Program-made: the position numbers and the translations under genes
The notes under the pieces: generated by a model
Database searches by the model: none
The model's input: the letters and a program-made list of their open reading frames with translations, nothing else
Told to the model about the DNA's origin: nothing
Part shown: positions 53,111 to 58,487 of the stretch, one piece after another
Layout: each line of letters starts with the position of its first letter
Position numbering within the stretch: position 1 is the first letter of the stretch
Assembly (NCBI GenBank): GCA_029243395.1
Contig: JAQWSE010000006.1
Span: forward strand, 1 to 58,487
DNA: 58,487 bases
Direction of reading: 5' to 3'
Source: Paracoccaceae bacterium
GTDB lineage: Bacteria > Pseudomonadota > Alphaproteobacteria > Rhodobacterales > Rhodobacteraceae

Positions 53111-54370
53111 TTAAAAGCTACGACCTTTATTAATGCTGTTTTTTCCAAATTTTGATCTAATTTTATCCATAGCTAATTCTGTCTTTTGTTTTTTTACGTG
53201 GATTGTATCCAAGCTGTTCTCTAACTTACCTCTTCTATCATCAACCAAAAGTTTGGAAACAGATAACCCCATGAGTCTGAAAGGAGATGAAGATAGTTTT
53301 TTAATAAGTAAGGCACGTGAAATTTGGTAAAGATCTTCAGCCATATAAATGGGGTTGAAATGCGTATGCGACAAGGATGAAAGCTGAAAGTTAGGCTGCT
53401 TTAGCTTTATTGTTACTGTCTTGCCCACGATTCCTTTTGTTTTTAGTTCCTCAGAAACGCTTTCTGACAAAATCCACAAAGCTTTTTCCAAATCATTTTC
53501 TTTAGACAAATCATGATCAAATGTGATTTCTTTTGAAATACTTTTTCTGAAATTATTGGGTTTTACGGTTCTGTTATCTTTGCCTCTTGCAAGGTGCCAT
53601 AATCTTTTACCATAAGAACCATATTTTTTTTCTAAAGTATTCAAGTCAAGTTGAATTAGGTGCTCAAATTTTTCTATAGAATCTTGTTTTAGTTTCTTGG
53701 TGAGACTCGGGCCAACACCAGGTATGCAGGTCACTGGTAAATTGTTAATGAAATTCAATTTTTCATGCTTTCCAATAATTGTGAATGCTTTTGGTTTATT
53801 AATTGAGGATGCTAATTTTGCTAGAAAAAGGTTTTCACCCAAGCCTACCGAAATTGTAAGATTGAGTTCGCTTTCTATTTCCGTAGCTAATTTGATTAAG
53901 AGTTCAACTGGGGTTTTACCGTGAAGTTGCAATGTACCAGAAAGATCTAAATATGCTTCATCCAATGCAACTGTTTCCACCAAAGGTGTCAACTTGGTCA
54001 TTTTAGAGAATATCAATCTTGATATCTCTCTGTAAAAATTCATTCTAGGAGGGATTATGACTGCTTTCGGACAAAGTTTTTTTGCAACATAAATAGGCAT
54101 GGCTGATTTAACCCCACTAATTCGAGCGATATAGCAGCATGTCGTCACAATACCTCGCCTTCCACCTCCTACAATTACAGGCTTATTAATCAATTCGGCA
54201 TTTTGGCTTTTTTCAATGGATGCATAAAAGGCATCACAGTCTACATGAGCAATATTTAAGGAAAATAGCTCCCTGTGGAAGAGAATTCTAGGAGAATGAC
54301 ATTTTGGGCATCGGCTTTGCTTTAAGAATGTCCTACCACATTCTTTACATATAGCAGGTTCTTTTATCAT
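53111..54370 (-). CDS. dinB: DNA polymerase IV (Y family) with N-terminal zinc finger
   Basis: A 419-residue translesion polymerase. The first 30 residues form a Cys4 zinc-ribbon-like element (Cys8, Cys11, Cys21, Cys24), a feature of alphaproteobacterial DinB. The catalytic acidic motifs are IAHVDCDAFYASIE and ALDEAYLDLSG. The thumb/little-finger region has ITCIPGVGPSLTKKL (helix-hairpin-helix) and KSISKEITFDHDL. The first motif lies after the zinc element, and length fits the zinc-containing form. It converges with the N-formylglutamate amidohydrolase gene and follows pyrF on the same strand. Confidence 0.94.
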   Translation of the reverse strand: MIKEPAICKECGRTFLKQSRCPKCHSPRILFHRELFSLNIAHVDCDAFYASIEKSQNAELINKPVIVGGGRRGIVTTCCYIARISGVKSAMPIYVAKKLCPKAVIIPPRMNFYREISRLIFSKMTKLTPLVETVALDEAYLDLSGTLQLHGKTPVELLIKLATEIESELNLTISVGLGENLFLAKLASSINKPKAFTIIGKHEKLNFINNLPVTCIPGVGPSLTKKLKQDSIEKFEHLIQLDLNTLEKKYGSYGKRLWHLARGKDNRTVKPNNFRKSISKEITFDHDLSKENDLEKALWILSESVSEELKTKGIVGKTVTIKLKQPNFQLSSLSHTHFNPIYMAEDLYQISRALLIKKLSSSPFRLMGLSVSKLLVDDRRGKLENSLDTIHVKKQKTELAMDKIRSKFGKNSINKGRSF

Positions 54371-54418
54371 ATAGGAAAGGTCGTTAATTGACTTACATAG
54401 ATTGAATTCAACAGTTTT

Positions 54419-55108
54419 TCAAAGATCATTTAAAATCTGCTCTACCATTATTCTTGGATATTTAGACTGCCATATTGGTCTTCCCACGACAATATAGTCT
54501 GCACCTGCATCAAAAGCTTCTGAAGGAGTTGCAACACGTTTTTGATCGCCAAAGCTGGTGTTTTTTGGTCTAATCCCTGGCGTAACAATTAGTTTTCCAG
54601 CTGTACATTTCAAAGATCGGAGTAATTTCACCTCGAGTGGAGAGGCAATTAGGCCATCGGCACCCGCAGAAATGGCATTTGTCGCTCTCTCCAAAACCAA
54701 TTTTCTTATTTGACCTTTCTTAATTAAAGACAGATCTAGGTCTGATCTATTTTGATTCGTAAGAAATGTCACAGCCAATATTCTCATAGCAGTATTTTTT
54801 TTCCCCATCACTGCGGCTTCAACTATTGAAGGATCACCATGAACAGTTAAGAAATCAATGTCCAAATTAGAAAGCTTGGCGACGGTCTCTTCAATAGTGC
54901 TTTGGATATCGAATAGTTTGAGATCAAGAAAAATGCGCTTACCTTTGTTTTTTAGATACGATGCAAAATTAAATCCGTCAGTTACAAAAGTTCTTAATCC
55001 TATTTTATAAAATGATACCAAAGAATCTAATTCATCTGTGAGTCTTCTACTATCATCCAATTCCTTAGAATCTAGAGCAACTATGAGTTTGTCTTTATGA
55101 GAAGGCAT
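54419..55108 (-). CDS. pyrF: Orotidine 5'-phosphate decarboxylase
   Basis: A 229-residue TIM-barrel enzyme producing UMP. The catalytic Lys-Asp-Lys-Asp set is intact: Lys35 in FYKIGL and Asp62, Lys64, Asp67 in FLDLKLFDIQ. LTVHGDPSI, TPGIRP and ADYIVVGRPIW (phosphate binding) complete the signature. One oddity is Gln69 where almost all members have Pro (DIP), and Phe66 where His is usual. Divergent from clpB across about 150 bp. Confidence 0.93.
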   Translation of the reverse strand: MPSHKDKLIVALDSKELDDSRRLTDELDSLVSFYKIGLRTFVTDGFNFASYLKNKGKRIFLDLKLFDIQSTIEETVAKLSNLDIDFLTVHGDPSIVEAAVMGKKNTAMRILAVTFLTNQNRSDLDLSLIKKGQIRKLVLERATNAISAGADGLIASPLEVKLLRSLKCTAGKLIVTPGIRPKNTSFGDQKRVATPSEAFDAGADYIVVGRPIWQSKYPRIMVEQILNDL

Positions 55109-55230
55109 AGTTGAAGTGTATCAGATGATTTTCAGTGACGCCATTGAAAGTTCGGCAAAGAATCTTAACTATAAGTATATGTAATAAATAACGATTTCTC
55201 TTTGGGTCGGTATTTAGGTGCCTTAATTTG

Positions 55231-55247
55231 GGCCTAAAAGCGAGGCC
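55231..55247 (+). other. Hairpin just upstream of the clpB ribosome-binding site
   Basis: GGCCT and AGGCC (5-bp stem, 7-nt loop) end about 7 nt before the GTGGAGGA Shine-Dalgarno of clpB. An upstream TAGG (about 55214-55217) could alternatively pair with the CCTA overlapping the left arm, giving a possible competing fold. Confidence 0.3.
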
Positions 55248-55264
55248 AAGATGTGGAGGATAAA

Positions 55265-57835
55265 ATGAATCTAGAAAAGTTCTCAGAACGTTCTCAGAAA
55301 GTGGTGCAGGATGCTCTATTTTCTGCAAAAAACTTTTCGCACCAGCATGTTACCCCATTACATGTTTTCAAAGCAATTTGCGAGAAGCCAACTGGAGACA
55401 TGTTGAAACTTGTTGAGAGTTCAGGTTTAACCGTCCAGGAAATTCAGAGTGCTTTGATTAAAAATCTTGAACAAAAGCCCAGAGTTCAAGGTTCCTCGGA
55501 TATTTTTTTGGATACAGGTCTTAAAAAGGTCTTAGAGGGAGCAGAAAAAAATGCAAAGCTGAATGGAGATTCTCATGTTGTTATTGATACACTTTTCTTA
55601 AGCTTGTTGGAAAATTCTGAAATAGTCAAAAGCATGAATTCCTTATCATTTGATTTTCAAAATGTTGTGGCTACAGCAAAGAAATTGCGTAAAGAAAGGA
55701 AGGTAACAAGTTCAACGTCGGAGGACAATTTTGAAGCTTTGGAAAAGTATACTAGGGACTTCTGTAAATTAGCGCTAGAAGGTAAAATTGACCCAATAGT
55801 GGGTAGAGATGAAGAGATAAGAAGATCTATGCAGGTTTTGAGTCGTAGAACAAAAAATAATCCTGTTCTTATAGGTCACCCAGGTGTTGGGAAAACAGCT
55901 ATAGCAGAAGGATTATCTTTGCGCATAGTAAATCGAGATGTCCCAGAACCGCTGCTTGATAAGAGGCTCCTTGCACTAGATATGGGAGCATTGATTGCTG
56001 GAGCTAAATTCCGAGGTGAATTTGAAGAAAGACTTAAATCTATCTTGTATGAAGTCGAGTCCTCTGCAGGTGAAATAATTTTGTTTATTGACGAAATGCA
56101 TACGCTGATTGGTGCAGGTAAGACTGATGGTGCTTTAGATGCATCAAACTTGCTAAAACCGGCTTTAGCAAGGGGTGAACTAAATTGTATAGGAGCTACT
56201 ACACTTGATGAGTACCGAAAGTATGTAGAAAAGGATGCAGCTTTAGCAAGGAGATTCCAACCAATTTTAGTGGAGGCTCCAAATGTTGAGGATTCCATCT
56301 CTATTTTGAGAGGTATTAAGGAAAAATATGAATTGCACCATGGAGTTAGGATTTCAGATAGTTCTTTAGTTTCTGCTGCTAATTTAGCTGATCGATATAT
56401 TTCTGATCGTTTCTTGCCGGATAAAGCTATTGATTTGGTTGATGAGGCAGCTAGTCGATTAAGAATGGAAGTCTACAGTAAACCTGAAGAACTTGATGCC
56501 TTGGATAGAGAAATTCTTCAGAAAGAGATAGAAATAATGGCTCTGAAAAAGGAAACTGACCCAAAATCAAGGAAAAGGATGATTAAGCTCGAGAAGGAGA
56601 TGAATGATCAAAAGCAAAAGTCAGACTCTTTGACTGAAGTATGGGAACTTGAACGTGAAAATCTTCAAACACGAAAAAATCTGAAAGAGGAATTAGATTT
56701 AGCTAAAGGGGAACTGGAAGTGGCTAAAAGAGAGGGTGATCTGGGTAAAGCAGGTGAAATTTCTTATGGTATTATTCCAAATCTGGAAAAAAAATTATCT
56801 AGCTATTTGCCAGAAGGTAAAGGAAATAAATTGGTTGCTGAAGCCGTTTTACCTGAACATATTGCTGCTGTGGTAGAAAAATGGACAGGTATTCCTATTA
56901 AGAAGATGTTACAAGGTGAAGAACAAAGATTATTGTCAATGGAGAATGAACTCTCGAAGAACGTAATTGGCCAAATGGAGGCAGTGTCCGCTATTTCTAA
57001 AGCTGTTAGGCGAGCTAGGACAGGTTTGAATGATCCTAATAGACCTTTGGGTAGTTTTCTATTTCTTGGACCTACTGGAGTAGGTAAAACGGAGCTCACC
57101 AAATCTTTGGCGCGGTATCTTTTTGATGATGTTAATGCTTTGCTAAGACTTGATATGTCTGAGTATATGGAAAAACATTCAGTTGCACGGCTTGTAGGAG
57201 CACCGCCCGGTTATGTCGGTTACGACGAAGGAGGAGCTTTAACAGAGGTAGTCCGGAGGCATCCTTATCAGGTAATTCTTTTGGATGAAGTTGAGAAAGC
57301 TCATCCTGATGTGTTTAATATTCTTTTACAGGTTTTAGATGACGGAAGACTAACTGATAATCATGGTAACGTGGTTGATTTCAAGAATACAATCATAATA
57401 CTTACATCTAATTTAGGCTCAGAATTTATGAGCAGTGATGTTTCATTGCAGTCATCTAAGATGGAGGAAAGTGTGCTTTCAACAGTGAAAAGTTTTTTTA
57501 GACCTGAATTTTTAAATCGCTTGGATGATATTTTAATTTTTAAAAATCTACCTTTGGAGGCTATGCAAGAAATAGTAAATCTTCAAATGAATGAAATTGG
57601 TGAGAGGTTGCGGGAAAAGAACATAAACTTGAGAGTTGAAAAGACAGCATTGGAGTGGCTAGCAAGAAAAGGTTATGATCCTTGTTTTGGTGCCAGGCCA
57701 TTAAAAAGATTGATTCAAAAAGAAGTGCAGGACAGGTTTGCTGAAGGATTACTTTCAGGGGGAATAAGAGAGGGAACTGATTTTATGATTTCTGCTGAGA
57801 ATAATCTTTTGCAAATGAACCAGGTGCCTCGTTGA
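55265..57835 (+). CDS. clpB: Disaggregase chaperone ClpB
   Basis: An 856-residue Hsp100 hexameric ATPase that rescues aggregated proteins with DnaK. Domains are the N-terminal Clp repeat (FSERSQKVVQDALFSA), NBD1 Walker A GHPGVGKTAIAEG, the long coiled-coil middle domain (about 400-520) that distinguishes ClpB from ClpA, NBD2 Walker A GPTGVGKTELTKS, and RLVGAPPGYVGYDEGG (pore loop Tyr). No ClpP-binding IGF loop is seen. The ATG is preceded by GTGGAGGATAAA; an in-frame GTG at 55253 overlaps that site and was rejected. Confidence 0.97.
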   Translation: MNLEKFSERSQKVVQDALFSAKNFSHQHVTPLHVFKAICEKPTGDMLKLVESSGLTVQEIQSALIKNLEQKPRVQGSSDIFLDTGLKKVLEGAEKNAKLNGDSHVVIDTLFLSLLENSEIVKSMNSLSFDFQNVVATAKKLRKERKVTSSTSEDNFEALEKYTRDFCKLALEGKIDPIVGRDEEIRRSMQVLSRRTKNNPVLIGHPGVGKTAIAEGLSLRIVNRDVPEPLLDKRLLALDMGALIAGAKFRGEFEERLKSILYEVESSAGEIILFIDEMHTLIGAGKTDGALDASNLLKPALARGELNCIGATTLDEYRKYVEKDAALARRFQPILVEAPNVEDSISILRGIKEKYELHHGVRISDSSLVSAANLADRYISDRFLPDKAIDLVDEAASRLRMEVYSKPEELDALDREILQKEIEIMALKKETDPKSRKRMIKLEKEMNDQKQKSDSLTEVWELERENLQTRKNLKEELDLAKGELEVAKREGDLGKAGEISYGIIPNLEKKLSSYLPEGKGNKLVAEAVLPEHIAAVVEKWTGIPIKKMLQGEEQRLLSMENELSKNVIGQMEAVSAISKAVRRARTGLNDPNRPLGSFLFLGPTGVGKTELTKSLARYLFDDVNALLRLDMSEYMEKHSVARLVGAPPGYVGYDEGGALTEVVRRHPYQVILLDEVEKAHPDVFNILLQVLDDGRLTDNHGNVVDFKNTIIILTSNLGSEFMSSDVSLQSSKMEESVLSTVKSFFRPEFLNRLDDILIFKNLPLEAMQEIVNLQMNEIGERLREKNINLRVEKTALEWLARKGYDPCFGARPLKRLIQKEVQDRFAEGLLSGGIREGTDFMISAENNLLQMNQVPR

Positions 57836-57913
57836 GTAGAAAAAGAGTTTAATTTTATATTCAAGCGTTGGTTCAGAAAAACCATAAAAAACATTAATTT
57901 AATAAAAAAGTTC

Positions 57914-57942
57914 TTGCATGATTCTTAATAAGTACGTATTCA
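57914..57942 (+). promoter_or_regulatory. Candidate rRNA operon promoter with AT-rich upstream element
   Basis: TTGCAT (57914-57919), a 17-nt spacer and TATTCA (57937-57942) lie about 320 bp before the mature 16S start. The 40 bp upstream are almost pure A/T with A-runs, as in UP elements of rRNA promoters. The -10 is weak, so exact placement is uncertain. Confidence 0.4.
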
Positions 57943-58027
57943 ATCCAGACTGGCGTTGAGTAGATTCGATTCTGCGCCAAATGGGGCCATTTGTCATTAG
58001 CAGGAAGTTTGTTAGGCGATGGACTCA

Positions 58028-58039
58028 TGCTCTTTGAAA
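58028..58039 (+). promoter_or_regulatory. boxA antitermination signal in the rRNA leader
   Basis: TGCTCTTTGAAA closely matches the bacterial boxA consensus (TGCTCTTTAACA in E. coli) bound by NusB-S10 in rRNA leaders. Its place, about 235 bp upstream of the 16S gene and downstream of the candidate promoter, is as expected. Confidence 0.7.
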
Positions 58040-58154
58040 TTTGTTTATAAAGACTGAAGAGATTCAAGGATGGTTTGGTTTTGATTACGATAAACGATCC
58101 TGTGAATATCGACTGTTAGGATTAATTCCGATAATGCAGTTTGTCAGCTTCACG

Positions 58155-58174
58155 ATTTGAATTTATTCAAATCA
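58155..58174. repeat. 20-bp palindrome in the 16S leader
   Basis: GATTTGAAT-TT-ATTCAAATC is a perfect dyad with 9-bp arms. It lies between boxA and the 16S gene and is followed by two near-identical 11-mers (58180-58190 TGCACTGTGAT and 58199-58209 TGCAGTGTGAT). It may be a protein site or part of the RNase III processing structure. Confidence 0.6.
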
Positions 58175-58263
58175 TGACTGCACTGTGATCATTTGATTGC
58201 AGTGTGATATGTGCAAGGTCGTCTTTCAAGAAACAGAATCGTACTTAGTATGATGAATGTTTT

Positions 58264-58487
58264 TAATTTGAGAGTTTGATCCTGGCTCAGAACGAACGCT
58301 GGCGGCAGGCTTAATACATGCAAGTCGAGCGGCCTCTTTCGGGAGGCAGCGGCGGACGGGTTAGTAACGCGTGGGAACGTGCCCTTTAGTACGGAATAGC
58401 CATTGGAAACGATGATTAATACCGTATACGCCCTATGGGGGAAAGATTTATCGCTAAAGGATCGGCCCGCGTTAGATTAGGTTGTTG
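58264..58487 (+). rRNA. rrs: 16S ribosomal RNA, 5' part (runs off right edge)
   Basis: The conserved start AGAGTTTGATCCTGGCTCAG begins at 58271; the mature 5' end is probably about 7 nt earlier. AACGAACGCTGGCGGCAGGC and the short V1 hairpin (CCTCTTTCGGGAGG) are typical of Alphaproteobacteria, as is ACCGTATACGCCC further on. Only about the first 220 nt are present. The rest of the rRNA operon would lie to the right. Confidence 0.97.

Noticed and set aside
57860-57884. TGGTT/AACCA hairpin as clpB terminator
   Set aside because: Five-pair stem followed by A-run, not T-run, on the coding strand; more likely part of the AT-rich region upstream of the rRNA promoter.
1-58487. CRISPR arrays, insertion sequences, phage or integrase genes
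   Set aside because: No regularly spaced repeats, transposase or integrase motifs, or terminal inverted repeats were seen; tRNA genes have no adjacent duplicated 3' ends.

Overview
The window is about 58 kb of an AT-rich (low GC by eye, not computed) alphaproteobacterial chromosome. The taxonomic call rests on several features. The partial 16S rRNA at the right edge has an alphaproteobacterial 5' end. The F0 ATP synthase genes form a separate atpI-atpB-atpE-atpF'-atpF cluster with a b/b' pair. DinB carries an N-terminal zinc finger. There are argJ-mutT, rsfS-rlmH-gpmI-ctpA-rppH and response regulator-ilvE neighbourhoods, an NDUFS6-like zinc-finger protein, DUF1285 and an endonuclease-type MutL. 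Most of the window is densely packed housekeeping sequence with no insertion sequences, CRISPR arrays or prophage. A marine oligotroph-like lineage is possible but cannot be proved from this sequence.

Layout, left to right. 0-4.4 kb: end of a gamma-glutamyltransferase-like gene, hspQ, a lytic transglycosylase lipoprotein and the F0 operon. 4.4-12.3 kb: DNA alkyl repair (ogt), adenosine kinase, HIT hydrolase, complex-I-type zinc-finger protein, polA, a molybdopterin-binding-domain protein, sfsA, map. 12.3-20.6 kb: secA, argJ-mutT, eda-pgi (Entner-Doudoroff/hexose entry), and the Kdo transferase waaA. 20.6-29.9 kb: a pseudaminic-acid-type nonulosonate locus, the main accessory region. pseB-pseC lie on the plus strand, converging with a minus-strand operon (aldo/keto reductase, SpsF-type cytidylyltransferase fused to a class III aminotransferase, PseG-PseH fusion, PseI, putative glycosyltransferase) driven by a good-looking promoter at 29.9 kb. 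30-33.2 kb: a membrane acyltransferase-like protein (DUF1624), a lipobox-bearing RTX-like surface protein and a small lipoprotein. 33.3-43.7 kb: UMF1-type MFS transporter, DUF3147, YjbQ, alpha/beta hydrolase, tRNA-Ser(GCU), lspA, mutL, rmuC, an entericidin-like microprotein, dut, a MoeB/ThiF-type enzyme, a 2-hydroxyacid dehydrogenase and an SH3-like exported protein. 43.7-50 kb: orphan OmpR-type regulator, ilvE, rsfS, rlmH, gpmI, ctpA, rppH. 50-58.5 kb: DUF1285, an FMN-dependent 2-hydroxyacid dehydrogenase, rpmJ, tRNA-Val(GAC), N-formylglutamate amidohydrolase-like gene, dinB, pyrF, clpB, and the leader and start of an rRNA operon.

The most unusual content is the nonulosonate locus. It encodes PseB, PseC, PseG, PseH and PseI activities but no recognisable classical PseF. 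Instead, a SpsF-type nucleotidyltransferase is fused to a glutamate-1-semialdehyde-aminomutase-like enzyme and overlaps an aldo/keto reductase gene. An oxidoreductase, an aminotransferase and a cytidylyltransferase together suggest an additionally aminated nonulosonate (inference). Two real small genes, rpmJ and a 40-residue entericidin-like lipoprotein, are short enough to be missed by automatic gene calling. Several genes appear to start at TTG or GTG codons.
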